64,000 nt of DNA from Cupriavidus alkaliphilus (GTDB taxonomy: Bacteria > Pseudomonadota > Gammaproteobacteria > Burkholderiales > Burkholderiaceae). Both the position numbers and the translations under genes were made by a program. The DNA lies in contig NZ_FMAD01000002.1 of the NCBI RefSeq assembly GCF_900094595.1, positions 1 through 64,000 of the forward strand. Reading direction: 5' to 3'. Below the pieces are notes generated by a model, which saw nothing but the letters and a program-made list of their open reading frames with translations, was not told the origin of the DNA and did no database searches. Shown one piece after another: positions 46,033 to 54,412 of this stretch; positions within the stretch are counted from its first letter, which is position 1, and each line of letters begins with the position of its first letter.

Positions 46033-46087
46033 GTTGGCCGTTCCTCTACAATCGGGGCGAACGATTAAGACGATCTATAGGATGGAT

Positions 46088-47383
46088 ATGGTCCCGCATC
46101 TCATCACCGCGCTGAACGGTCCGCTGCTCGAACTGGAAAAGAAGATCCTGGACGCGACGCCGTCCATCGAGCGCTGGTTCAGGCTGGAATGGCAGGAACA
46201 TACGCCCCCGTTCTATTGCTCGGTGGACCTGCGCAACGCCGGCTTCAAGCTGGCGCCGGTCGATACCAACCTGTTCCCGGGCGGCTTCAACAACCTGGCT
46301 CCCGAGATGCTGCCGCTGGCGGTGCAGGCGGCGATGGCCGCGATCGAGAAGATCTGCCCGGATGCCAAGAACCTGCTGCTGATTCCGGAGCGCCACACCC
46401 GCAATATGTTCTACCTGCAGAACGTGGCGCGGCTGTCGCTGATCATGCGCCAGGCGGGGCTGAACGTGCGCCTGGGCTCGCTTTCCGAGGAAATCACCGA
46501 ACCGACCCCGATCGAGCTGCCCGATGGCCAGACCCTGGTGGTCGAGCCGCTGGCGCGCCTGGGCACCAAGGGCCGCCGCCTGGGGCTGAAGGACTTCGAT
46601 CCCTGTTCGATCCTGCTCAACAACGACCTGTCGGCTGGCATTCCGCCGATCCTGGAAAACATCAACGAGCAGTACCTGCTGCCGCCGCTGCACGCCGGCT
46701 GGTCCACGCGCCGCAAGAGCAGCCACTTTTCCGCCTATGACGAGGTGGCGAAGAAGTTCGCCAAGCTGATCGACATCGACCCGTGGATGGTCAACCCGTA
46801 CTTCGCCCGTACCACCGGCGTGAATTTCCACGAGCGCGTGGGCGAGGAAGAACTGGCCGACGCGGTCGAGGGGGTGCTGAAGAAGATCGCCAAGAAGTAC
46901 CGCGAGTACGGCATCAAGGAAACGCCATACGTGGTGGTCAAGGCCGATGCCGGCACCTATGGCATGGGCATCATGACCGTGCGCGACCCGTCCGAGATCA
47001 AGGGCCTGAACCGCAAAGAGCGCAACAAGATGAGCGTGGTCAAGGAGGGCCTGGAGGTCAGCGACGTCATCATCCAGGAGGGCGTGCACACCTTCGAGAA
47101 GGTCAACGAGGCGGTGGCCGAGCCGGTGGTCTACATGATCGACCGCTACGTGGTGGGCGGCTTCTACCGCGTGCACACCGGCCGCGGCAACGACGAGAAC
47201 CTGAACGCGCCGGGCATGCATTTCGTGCCGCTGGCGTTTGCGCCCAACGGCATCCCGGACAGCCACGCCAAGCCCGGTGCGGCGGTGCCGAACCGCTTCT
47301 ACATGTATGGCGTGGTGGCGCGGCTGGCCTTGCTGGCGGCGTCGCTGGAGCTCGAGAAGACCGACCCCAACCCGATCATCTGA
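46088..47383 (+). CDS. gshA: Glutamate--cysteine ligase, ATP-grasp type (TIGR02049)
   Basis: A 431-residue enzyme of the proteobacterial ATP-grasp GshA family, catalysing the first step of glutathione synthesis. It opens MVPHLITALNGPLLELEKKILDA and has CSVDLRNAGFKLAPVDTNLFPGGFNNL (in parts DTNLFPGGFNN), IPERHTRNMFYL and VVKADAGTYGMGIMTVRDP (ATP-grasp glycine loop). It is unrelated to the E. coli GshA fold. An alternative ATG lies at 46082; the one at 46088 has a better AGGA spacing. It overlaps in context with gshB, eight bases downstream. It may have its own promoter at 46047. Confidence 0.93.
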   Translation: MVPHLITALNGPLLELEKKILDATPSIERWFRLEWQEHTPPFYCSVDLRNAGFKLAPVDTNLFPGGFNNLAPEMLPLAVQAAMAAIEKICPDAKNLLLIPERHTRNMFYLQNVARLSLIMRQAGLNVRLGSLSEEITEPTPIELPDGQTLVVEPLARLGTKGRRLGLKDFDPCSILLNNDLSAGIPPILENINEQYLLPPLHAGWSTRRKSSHFSAYDEVAKKFAKLIDIDPWMVNPYFARTTGVNFHERVGEEELADAVEGVLKKIAKKYREYGIKETPYVVVKADAGTYGMGIMTVRDPSEIKGLNRKERNKMSVVKEGLEVSDVIIQEGVHTFEKVNEAVAEPVVYMIDRYVVGGFYRVHTGRGNDENLNAPGMHFVPLAFAPNGIPDSHAKPGAAVPNRFYMYGVVARLALLAASLELEKTDPNPII

Positions 47384-47391
47384 ACGCCGCC

Positions 47392-48357
47392 ATGCGCATC
47401 CTCTTCATCACCGATCCGCTGGAGACCTTCAAGACCTACAAGGACTCCACCTACGCCATGATGGCCGAGGCCGCCGCGCGCGGCCATGAGCTGTACTGGT
47501 GCCTGCAGCCGCAGCTGGCGCTGTCCGGCCGCACGGTCGAGACCGTGGCCACGCGCCTGCACCTGACCGGCGACGATGGCGCAGAGCCCGGCGCCTGGTA
47601 CCGCGAGGGCAACAGCGCGCTCGAGCCGCTGTCGGCCTTCGACGCGGTGCTGATGCGCAAGGATCCGCCGTTCGACATGGAATACGTGACCAGCACCTGG
47701 CTGCTGGAACTGGCCGAGGCGCAGGGCGCGCGCGTATTCAACAAGCCGCGCGCGATCCGCGACCATTCCGAGAAGCTGGCGATTGCGCAGTACCCGGAAT
47801 TCATCACGCCGACGCTGGTCACGCGCGACCTGGCGCGGATCCGCGATTTCCACGCCGAGCATCGCGACATCATCGTCAAGCCGCTCGACGGCATGGGCGG
47901 CATGGGCGTGTTCCGCGTCGGCGCGGACGGCATGAACCTCGCTGCGATCGTCGAGACGCTGGGCCAGGACGGCGCCCGCTCGCTGATGGTGCAACGCTAT
48001 ATCCCGGCGATCAAGGACGGCGACAAGCGCGTGCTGCTGATCGGCGGCGTGCCGGTGCCGTATTCGCTGGCGCGCGTGCCGATGGCCGGCGAAGTGCGTG
48101 GCAACCTCGCCGCGGGCGGCACCGGCCGCGCCCAGGAGTTGAGCCGGCGCGACCGCGAGATCGCCGAGGCGCTGGCGCCGGGGCTGTGGGAGCAGGGCCT
48201 GCTGCTGGTCGGCCTGGACGTTATCGGTGACTACCTGACCGAGGTCAATGTGACGAGCCCGACCTGTTTCCAGGAGATCACCCAGCAGACCGGCTTCCAT
48301 GTCGCGGCGATGTTCATCGACGCGCTCGAGCACGCGGTCGGCGCTGCCGGCAGCTAG
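47392..48357 (+). CDS. gshB: Glutathione synthetase
   Basis: The 321-residue ATP-grasp enzyme joins gamma-glutamylcysteine with glycine. It opens MRILFITDPLETFKTYKDSTYAMM, a near-canonical GshB start, then the DPPFDMEYVT motif, RAIRDHSEKL, VKPLDGMGGMGVFRV (glycine-rich loop) and VGLDVIGDYLTEVNVTSPT. It follows gshA by eight bases, so the two are cotranscribed. EIIA(Man)-ptsH-ptsI follow on the same strand after 77 bases that include a TACAAT -10-like hexamer at 48403-48408. Confidence 0.95.
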   Translation: MRILFITDPLETFKTYKDSTYAMMAEAAARGHELYWCLQPQLALSGRTVETVATRLHLTGDDGAEPGAWYREGNSALEPLSAFDAVLMRKDPPFDMEYVTSTWLLELAEAQGARVFNKPRAIRDHSEKLAIAQYPEFITPTLVTRDLARIRDFHAEHRDIIVKPLDGMGGMGVFRVGADGMNLAAIVETLGQDGARSLMVQRYIPAIKDGDKRVLLIGGVPVPYSLARVPMAGEVRGNLAAGGTGRAQELSRRDREIAEALAPGLWEQGLLLVGLDVIGDYLTEVNVTSPTCFQEITQQTGFHVAAMFIDALEHAVGAAGS

Positions 48358-48434
48358 CCCCGGCGGCCCGGGCGGCCAGCGGGAGCGCCGGGGGGCGCCT
48401 GCTACAATCGGGGCAATCCAACGGATTCACCATC

Positions 48435-48890
48435 ATGGCAGGCATCCTGATCATCGCGCACACCCCGCTGGCGTCAGCCCTGCGCGATTGCGCCGCCCAC
48501 GTCTACTGTGGCCAGCCGCAGCGGCTGGAAGCCATCGACGTCCTTCCCGATGCCGATCCCGCCGCCGTGCTGGCCGAGGCCAGGCGCCGCCTGGAGGCCA
48601 TCTGCGAAGACAACGGCGCGCTGGTCCTGACCGACATCTTCGGCGCCACCCCCGCCAATATCGCCGCGCGCCTGGCCGAGCCGGGCCGCGTGCGCGTGCT
48701 GGCCGGCGTCAACCTTCCCATGCTGGTCCGCGCCATCTGCTACCGGGCCGAAAAGCTGGACCAGCTTGCCACCAAGGCGCTGGCCGGCGGCTCGCAGGGC
48801 GTGCTGCAGGTCGGCACCACCACCGTCCAGAATCAAACCGCCAATCATCCCGACAAATATGCTGCAGAGGGACACCACCATCATCAATAA
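48435..48890 (+). CDS. PTS EIIA component, mannose/fructose family
   Basis: A 151-residue EIIA(Man)-type protein with the phosphorylated His9 in MAGILIIAHTPLASAL and VLTDIFGATPANIA near residue 65. Its C-terminus is His-rich (GHHHHQ). EIIB and EIIC are absent; a lone EIIA with HPr and Enzyme I is typical of betaproteobacteria, where it acts in regulation and with HPr kinase rather than sugar uptake. It overlaps ptsH by 32 bases, a strong sign of translational coupling. Confidence 0.9.
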   Translation: MAGILIIAHTPLASALRDCAAHVYCGQPQRLEAIDVLPDADPAAVLAEARRRLEAICEDNGALVLTDIFGATPANIAARLAEPGRVRVLAGVNLPMLVRAICYRAEKLDQLATKALAGGSQGVLQVGTTTVQNQTANHPDKYAAEGHHHHQ

Positions 48891-49128
48891 ACTCGGACTG
48901 CACGCACGCGCGTCCGCCAAGCTGACCCAGCTCGCCGGCAGCTTCGTCAGCCAGGTCAAGATGTCCCGCAACGGACGCCAGGTCGATGCCAAGAGCATCA
49001 TGGGCGTGATGATGCTCGCCGCCGGGATCGGCTCGACCATCACGATCGAAACCGAGGGTCCCGACGAACAGGAGGCGATGGACGCGCTGCTGGCACTGAT
49101 CGCCAACCGTTTTGGTGAAGGGGAGTGA
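48859..49128 (+). CDS. ptsH: Phosphocarrier HPr
   Basis: The 89-residue HPr has its active His at position 15 in NKLGLHARASAKLTQ and Ser46 in AKSIMGVMMLAA, the residue HPr kinase phosphorylates. The ATG at 48859 lies inside the end of the EIIA gene; the preceding CAAATATGC has no strong ribosome site, which agrees with coupled translation. ptsI follows after 49 bases. Confidence 0.95.
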   Translation: MLQRDTTIINKLGLHARASAKLTQLAGSFVSQVKMSRNGRQVDAKSIMGVMMLAAGIGSTITIETEGPDEQEAMDALLALIANRFGEGE

Positions 49129-49177
49129 GGCCGGCGGCCTTGACCCGAATTGATAAACGTTCCTGACGGAGCGGTAC

Positions 49178-50950
49178 ATGCCTTTCGCCCTGCACGGCAT
49201 CCCGGTCTCGCGCGGCGTCGCCATCGGGCGCGCGCACCTGCTTGCGCCCGCGGCGCTGGACGTGTCGCACTACCTGGTCGATGAAGAGCAGCTCGACGCC
49301 GAGGTGGAACGGCTGCGCGCCGCGCGTGCCGCGGTGCGCGCCGAACTGGCCGCGCTCAAGCGCGACCTGCCGCGCGACGCGCCCGAAGAGATGGGCGCCT
49401 TCCTCGATGTGCACGCGATGATCCTCGACGACGAGGCGCTGGCGCGAGAGCCCGAGGCGCTGATCCGGGGCCGGCGCTACAACGCCGAGTGGGCCCTGAC
49501 GACGCGCCTCGAAGAGCTGATGCGCCAGTTCGACGAGATCGAGGACGAATACCTGCGCGAGCGCAAGGCCGACATCCAGCAGGTGGTGGAGCGCATCCTC
49601 AAGGCGCTGGCCGGCGCCCCGGTGCTGGTGCCGGCGCCGGTGCCCGCGCTGGCCGCCGACGGCGAGCCCGCGCCCGGCGTGATCGTGGTGGCCCACGATA
49701 TCGCGCCGGCCGACATGCTGCAGTTCCGCCACACGGTCTTCCACGGCTTCGTCACCGACCTGGGCGGGCGCACTTCGCATACCGCCATCGTCGCGCGCAG
49801 CCTCGACATCCCGGCTGCGGTCGGCGTGCAGAGCGCGAGCGAGCTGATCCGCCAGGATGACTGGATCATCATCGACGGCGACGCCGGCCTGGTGATCGTC
49901 GACCCCACCGCCATCATCCTCGAGGAATACCGCCACCGCCAGAGCGAGCGCGTGCTGGAGAAGAAGCGCCTGCAGCGCCTGCGCCATACGCCGGCGGTGA
50001 CGCTCGACGGCATCGAGATCGAGCTGCTGGCCAATATCGAAATGGCCGAGGATGCCGGCGCCGCGCTGGCCGCGGGCGCGGTCGGCGTCGGCCTGTTCCG
50101 CTCCGAGTTCCTGTTCATGAACCGGCGCGACGAACTGCCGGGCGAGGAAGAGCAGTTCCAGGCGTACCGCGGCGCGGTCGACGCCATGCACGGGCTGCCG
50201 GTGACCATCCGCACCATCGACATCGGCGCCGACAAGCCGCTCGACGCCCGCGGCGACGGCCGCGCAGACGACTTCGAGACCGCGCTGAACCCGGCGCTGG
50301 GCCTGCGCGCGATCCGCTGGTCGCTGTCGGAGCCCGGCATGTTCCTGACCCAGCTGCGCGCGCTGCTGCGCGCCTCGGCCTTCGGTCCGGTGCGGCTGCT
50401 GGTGCCGATGCTGGCGCATGCCAGCGAGATCGACCAGACCCTGGCGCTGATCGCCAAGGCCAAGCGCCAGCTCGATGAGCGCGGCGAGCCGTACGACCCG
50501 GGCATGAAGGTCGGTGCCATGATCGAGATCCCCGCGGCGGTGCTGCTGCTGCCGCTGTTCCTGCGCAAGATGGATTTCCTGTCCATCGGCACCAACGACC
50601 TGATCCAGTACACGCTGGCGATCGACCGCGCCGACAACGCCGTGGCGCATCTGTTCGACCCGCTGCATCCGGCGGTGCTGCAACTGGTGGCGCGCACCAT
50701 CCGCGAAGCCAACCGCGCCGGCGTGCCGGTGGCGGTGTGCGGCGAGATGGCGGGCGACCCGTCGATGACGCGGCTGCTGCTGGGCATGGGCTTGCGCGAA
50801 TTCTCCATGCACCCGTCGCAGCTACTGCGGGTCAAGCAGGAAATCCTGCACGCCAACTGCGAACACCTGGAACCGCTGATCGACCAGCTGCTGCAGGCAT
50901 ACGATCCCGAGGAACAGGCAACGGTCCTGCGGCAAATCGCACGACCCTGA
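49178..50950 (+). CDS. ptsI: PTS Enzyme I
   Basis: A 590-residue phosphoenolpyruvate--protein phosphotransferase, normal length. It opens with FALHGIPVSRGVAIGRAHLL, has the active-site His201 in LGGRTSHTAIVARS, the PEP-binding motif GLFRSEFLFMNR, and the conserved Cys in VPVAVCGEMAGDPSM. It phosphorylates HPr at His15. Without permease components in the window it likely drives a regulatory phosphorelay with the EIIA(Man). A 21-bp hairpin terminator follows the stop after 25 bases. Confidence 0.95.
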   Translation: MPFALHGIPVSRGVAIGRAHLLAPAALDVSHYLVDEEQLDAEVERLRAARAAVRAELAALKRDLPRDAPEEMGAFLDVHAMILDDEALAREPEALIRGRRYNAEWALTTRLEELMRQFDEIEDEYLRERKADIQQVVERILKALAGAPVLVPAPVPALAADGEPAPGVIVVAHDIAPADMLQFRHTVFHGFVTDLGGRTSHTAIVARSLDIPAAVGVQSASELIRQDDWIIIDGDAGLVIVDPTAIILEEYRHRQSERVLEKKRLQRLRHTPAVTLDGIEIELLANIEMAEDAGAALAAGAVGVGLFRSEFLFMNRRDELPGEEEQFQAYRGAVDAMHGLPVTIRTIDIGADKPLDARGDGRADDFETALNPALGLRAIRWSLSEPGMFLTQLRALLRASAFGPVRLLVPMLAHASEIDQTLALIAKAKRQLDERGEPYDPGMKVGAMIEIPAAVLLLPLFLRKMDFLSIGTNDLIQYTLAIDRADNAVAHLFDPLHPAVLQLVARTIREANRAGVPVAVCGEMAGDPSMTRLLLGMGLREFSMHPSQLLRVKQEILHANCEHLEPLIDQLLQAYDPEEQATVLRQIARP

Positions 50951-50975
50951 CGCAATCAGGGTTTTCCGAGGCAAA

Positions 50976-51035
50976 AAGGCGGCTGGCGCGGCACTTCCCA
51001 ACACGGAAAAGTGCCGCGCCAGCCGCCTTCTTTTT
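50976..51035 (+). terminator. Long-stem terminator after ptsI
   Basis: Perfect 21-bp inverted repeat (50976-50996 and 51009-51029) with a 12-base loop, then CTTTTT. The stem reads outward as AAGGCGGCTGGCGCGGCACT-like. It closes the gsh-pts run. Confidence 0.9.
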
Positions 51036-51082
51036 ACGCCCTGTGACGCCTTCCCGACCTTCGTTGATGTGGCTTAATGGGA

Positions 51083-51113
51083 ATTGTTATCATTATTGAT
51101 CTCTGATATTCTG
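51083..51113 (+). promoter_or_regulatory. Fur box over the bfd promoter
   Basis: AATTGTTATCATTATTGAT (51083-51101) matches the Fur consensus (AATnATnATTATCATTATC class) in most positions. It overlaps a -35 TTGTTA (51085-51090) that lies 17 bp before a -10 TATTCT (51108-51113). Iron repression of bfd is therefore likely. The match is by eye. Confidence 0.75.
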
Positions 51114-51164
51114 ACGTTCATTCGCAGGGACATGCCGGTGTCCCGCGCCCCAACGGAGGGAGTT

Positions 51165-51470
51165 GTGTACGTCTGCATCTGCAACCAGATCACCGATCGT
51201 GAGATTCACGGTGCCGCGCACCTGGGCGTCGAAACCCTCGACGAACTGGCTGAAACGCTCGGCGTCGGCACGTGCTGCGGCCGTTGCCGCGAGTGCGCGC
51301 AGCAGGTGTTGCAGGAAGGCGTGGCCGCGGTACGCAACGTGACGGTGGCGACCCTCGCCAGCATCCAGGTTGTGGAGATTTCTTCCTGTTCCGCTTCGGG
51401 CCCATGTACCATAATGGACACTCGGGACCCGGCAGTCGCGAACGACCAGCGCAAGGCGCTGGTGGCCTGA
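51165..51470 (+). CDS. bfd: Bacterioferritin-associated ferredoxin (Bfd)
   Basis: A 101-residue protein starting at a GTG (51165-51167) after GGAGGG. The Bfd domain has MYVCICNQITDREIHGAAHLGV and GTCCGRCRECAQQVL; cysteines 4 and 6 and the CXXC pair give the [2Fe-2S] ligands. Bfd reduces bacterioferritin to release iron. The C-terminal 30 residues (VVEISSCSASGPCTIMDTRD) are longer than in E. coli Bfd and add two cysteines. The Fur-type promoter upstream and bfr downstream support the role. Starts further upstream would add sequence without homology. Confidence 0.9.
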   Translation: MYVCICNQITDREIHGAAHLGVETLDELAETLGVGTCCGRCRECAQQVLQEGVAAVRNVTVATLASIQVVEISSCSASGPCTIMDTRDPAVANDQRKALVA

Positions 51471-51511
51471 ACGCGCCCATGAACTGAAGCTTCAGTTCAC
51501 GGCGCGTTTTT
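51470..51511 (+). terminator. Terminator overlapping the end of bfd
   Basis: AACGCGCC and GGCGCGTT arms enclose an 18-bp perfect dyad GAACTGAAGCTTCAGTTC (51481-51498), then TTTTT. The base of the stem overlaps the TGA of bfd, so most bfd transcripts should stop here. Confidence 0.8.
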
Positions 51512-51534
51512 GCGCATTCCTTTTTTCTGACTGC

Positions 51535-51564
51535 ACGGCGCCATTGGCGCCGTTTCGTATTTTT
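51535..51564 (+). terminator. Second hairpin between bfd and bfr
   Basis: ACGGCGCC (51535-51542) with GGCGCCGT (51546-51553), then TTCGTATTTTT. It lies 30 bases before the bfr start, so it would lie in the bfr leader or act as a further stop. Confidence 0.65.
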
Positions 51565-51593
51565 GCGCGGGCCCGATGCAACAGGAGCCGCCA

Positions 51594-52073
51594 ATGAAAG
51601 GTGACAAGAAGGTCATCCAGCATCTGAACGCCCAGCTCAAGAACGAGCTGACCGCGATCAACCAGTATTTCCTGCACGCCCGCATGTATCGCCACTGGGG
51701 CCTGAAGAAGCTCGGCGAAGTGGAGTACAAGGAATCGATCGGCGAGATGAAGCACGCCGACCGCCTGATCGACCGCATCCTGATGCTGGACGGCCTGCCC
51801 AACCTGCAGGACCTGCACAAGCTGCTGCTCGGCGAAGACACGCCCGAGATGCTCAAGTGCGACCTGAAGCTGGAGCAGACGGCGCACGCCACCGTCAAGG
51901 AAGGCATTGCCTACTGCGAGTCGGTTGGCGATTACGTCAGCCGCGAAATTCTGGTCGATATCCTCACCGATACCGAGGAACATATCGAATACCTGGAGAC
52001 GCAGCTGGACCTGATCGACAAGGTCGGGCTGCAGAACTACCTGCAGTCGCAGATGGAGCCGGGCGAGCAATAA
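51594..52073 (+). CDS. bfr: Bacterioferritin
   Basis: A 159-residue four-helix haem ferritin very close to E. coli Bfr ([37 protein letters not shown]). The haem ligand Met52 and ferroxidase residues Glu18, Glu51, His54, Glu94 and His130 are in place. The position of Glu127 is Thr in the ungapped alignment made from memory (TDTEEH here, RDEEGH in E. coli). It stores iron with Bfd as reductase. AGGAG precedes the ATG. Two hairpins separate it from bfd, so bfr may be mostly separately transcribed. Confidence 0.93.
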   Translation: MKGDKKVIQHLNAQLKNELTAINQYFLHARMYRHWGLKKLGEVEYKESIGEMKHADRLIDRILMLDGLPNLQDLHKLLLGEDTPEMLKCDLKLEQTAHATVKEGIAYCESVGDYVSREILVDILTDTEEHIEYLETQLDLIDKVGLQNYLQSQMEPGEQ

Positions 52074-52197
52074 GCCGCCGTTTTCGGCGAGGCCGCTTCG
52101 GTGGGCGGCCCGCCCCAGCGCGCGGCGCCGATCGGCGCCGCCTGGTTGCTCGCCTGCAGGCAGTAACCCTTCTCATTCCAATTCCTCTCTTCATCCA

Positions 52198-52238
52198 GGC
52201 GCGCCGGCGGGGCAAGGCTCCTGACCCGCCGGCGCGCC
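52198..52238 (+). promoter_or_regulatory. Perfect 14-bp hairpin in the selD leader
   Basis: GGCGCGCCGGCGGG (52198-52211) and CCCGCCGGCGCGCC (52225-52238) with a 13-base loop. The GGAG ribosome site (52242-52245) begins three bases after the stem, and the selD ATG is at 52256. No T-run follows, so it is not an intrinsic terminator. A leader control element is possible. Confidence 0.5.
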
Positions 52239-52255
52239 GCGCGGAGCCCACGTTC

Positions 52256-53299
52256 ATGACCAGTCCCATCCGCCTGACGCAGTACAGCCACGGTGCCGGC
52301 TGCGGCTGCAAGATTTCTCCCAAAGTGCTCGACGTGATCCTGGCCGGCAGCGGCGCGCAGCACCTGGACCCGCGCCTGTGGGTTGGCAATGCCTCGCGCG
52401 ATGACGCGGCGGTGTATGCGCTGGATGGCGCGGACGGCCAGCGCGGGGTGGTTTCCACCACCGACTTCTTCATGCCCATCGTCGACGACCCGTTCGACTT
52501 CGGACGCATTGCCGCGACCAATGCGATCAGCGACATCTACGCCATGGGCGGCGACCCGCTGATGGCCATCGCCATCCTGGGCTGGCCGGTGAACGTGCTG
52601 CCGCCCGAGGTGGCACGCGAAGTGGTGGCCGGCGGGCGCCGCGCCTGCGACGACGCCGGCATTCCGCTGGCGGGCGGTCACTCGATCGACGCGCCCGAGC
52701 CCATTTTCGGCCTGGCGGTCACGGGGCTGGTCGAGCGTGCGCACATGAAGCGCAACGACACGGCCACGCCTGGCTGCCGGCTGTACCTGACCAAGCCGCT
52801 CGGCATCGGCGTGCTGACCACGGCCGAGAAGAAGGGACTCCTGCGCGACGATAACCGCCATCTGGCGCGCGACTGGATGTGCGTGCTGAACCGGCCCGGC
52901 AGCGTCTTCGGGCGCTTGTCGGGCGTGCGCGCGATGACCGACGTGACCGGCTTCGGGCTGCTCGGCCATCTGGTCGAAATGGCCGACGGCAGCGGCCTGA
53001 CCGCGCGCATCGACTATGCCGCGGTGCCGGTGCTGGATGACGTGACCGACTACATCGGCCAGGGTTGCGTGCCGGGCGGCACCCAGCGCAACTTCGACAG
53101 CTACGGGCACCGCATCGCGCCGCTCACCGAGACGCAACGCGCGCTGCTGTGCGACCCCCAGACCAGCGGCGGCCTGCTGGTCGCGGTCGAGCCGGCCGGC
53201 GAAGCCGAGTTCCTTGACGAATGCCGGCGCCTGGGACTGGCGCTCGCCCCGATCGGCGAGATGGTCGCCCGCGCCGCGCTGGCCGTAGAGATCCGCTGA
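52256..53299 (+). CDS. selD: Selenide, water dikinase SelD
   Basis: The 347-residue enzyme makes selenophosphate from selenide and ATP. The active-site motif near the start is GAGCGCK: Cys16, Cys18 and Lys19 (Cys17, Cys19, Lys20 in E. coli), with a Cys, not selenocysteine, at the catalytic position. [33 protein letters not shown] (in parts: DFFx[17 protein letters not shown]) is diagnostic. Its stop overlaps the mnmH start by one base. No selA or selB lies in the window, so the linked use of selenophosphate is 2-selenouridine in tRNA. A strong hairpin precedes its ribosome site. Confidence 0.95.
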   Translation: MTSPIRLTQYSHGAGCGCKISPKVLDVILAGSGAQHLDPRLWVGNASRDDAAVYALDGADGQRGVVSTTDFFMPIVDDPFDFGRIAATNAISDIYAMGGDPLMAIAILGWPVNVLPPEVAREVVAGGRRACDDAGIPLAGGHSIDAPEPIFGLAVTGLVERAHMKRNDTATPGCRLYLTKPLGIGVLTTAEKKGLLRDDNRHLARDWMCVLNRPGSVFGRLSGVRAMTDVTGFGLLGHLVEMADGSGLTARIDYAAVPVLDDVTDYIGQGCVPGGTQRNFDSYGHRIAPLTETQRALLCDPQTSGGLLVAVEPAGEAEFLDECRRLGLALAPIGEMVARAALAVEIR

Positions 53300-54405
53300 T
53301 GCGTCCAGATACCGCCGACTTCCGCAAACTATTTCTCAGTGGCGTCGCCATGCTGGACGTGCGCGCGCCGCTGGAGTTCGCGCGCGGGGCCTTTCCCGGC
53401 GCGGTCAACCTGCCGCTGATGGACGATGCCGAGCGCCACGAGGTCGGCCTGTGCTATGCGCAGAAGGGCCAGCAGGCCGCGATCGAACTCGGCCACCAGC
53501 TGGTGGCCGGCCAGCGCAAGGCGACGCGCATCGCCGCCTGGGCGGAGTTTGCGCGCGCGCATCCGGACGGCTACCTGTATTGCTTCCGCGGCGGCTTGCG
53601 TTCGCAGCTGGTGCAGCAGTGGCTGCACGATGCCGGTGTCGACTATCCGCGCGTGACCGGCGGCTACAAGGCCATGCGCAGCTTCCTGATCGAGACCATC
53701 GATACCGCGGCGGCCGCGCAGCCATGGTTCGTGGTGGGCGGGCTGACCGGCAGCGGCAAGACCGACGTGCTGGCCGACGTGCCCGCGTCGATCGACCTGG
53801 AAGGCCATGCGCGCCACCGCGGCTCGGCATTCGGCCGCCGCGCGCTGCCGCAGCCGCCGCAAATCGACTTTGAAAACGCCCTCGCCATCGACGTGCTGCG
53901 GCATCTCGACGCCGGCTGGCGTGCACTGGCGGTGGAAGACGAAGGCCGCTTCATCGGCAGCCGCGACGTGCCGCAGGCACTGTCGCAGCGCATGCAGGCC
54001 AGTCCGCTGGTATGGCTGGAAGCGCCGTTCGACGCCCGCGTCGAGCGCGTGCTGCGCGACTACGTGCAGGGACTGGCGGCGGAATTCATCGACACCAGGG
54101 GCAGCGCGGAAGGCTTCGACGCCTACGCCACGCGCCTGCGCGAAGCGATGGCCGCGATCGCGCCGCGGCTTGGGGGCGCACGCTACGGCAAGCTGTCTGC
54201 ACTGCTGGACCAGGCGCTGGCGCGGCAGGCAGAATGCGGCGAGGTAGCACTGCACCGCGGCTGGATCGAAGTGCTGCTGCGCGACTACTACGATCCGATG
54301 TATGACTTCCAGCGCGACCAGCGCGCGGCGCGCATCGTGTTCCGCGGCGACCGCGCTGCCGTGACCGACTGGCTGCTGGCGCACACGGCGCGGCAGGAGG
54401 AATAG
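53299..54405 (+). CDS. mnmH: tRNA 2-selenouridine synthase MnmH
   Basis: A 368-residue enzyme (YbbB/SelU) that replaces sulfur with selenium in 2-thiouridine of tRNA. The N-terminal rhodanese domain opens [35 protein letters not shown] and its catalytic Cys95 is in [12 protein letters not shown]. The C-terminal domain has a P-loop, [13 protein letters not shown]. It starts at an ATG that overlaps the selD stop (TGATG), so the two are coupled. The next gene is convergent, in the T6SS island. Confidence 0.94.
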   Translation: MRPDTADFRKLFLSGVAMLDVRAPLEFARGAFPGAVNLPLMDDAERHEVGLCYAQKGQQAAIELGHQLVAGQRKATRIAAWAEFARAHPDGYLYCFRGGLRSQLVQQWLHDAGVDYPRVTGGYKAMRSFLIETIDTAAAAQPWFVVGGLTGSGKTDVLADVPASIDLEGHARHRGSAFGRRALPQPPQIDFENALAIDVLRHLDAGWRALAVEDEGRFIGSRDVPQALSQRMQASPLVWLEAPFDARVERVLRDYVQGLAAEFIDTRGSAEGFDAYATRLREAMAAIAPRLGGARYGKLSALLDQALARQAECGEVALHRGWIEVLLRDYYDPMYDFQRDQRAARIVFRGDRAAVTDWLLAHTARQEE

Positions 54406-54412
54406 GGCGGCG

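Noticed and set aside
52198..52238. selD leader hairpin as a SECIS element
   Set aside because: It lies outside a coding region, SelD here has Cys at the catalytic position, and no in-frame UGA needs recoding.
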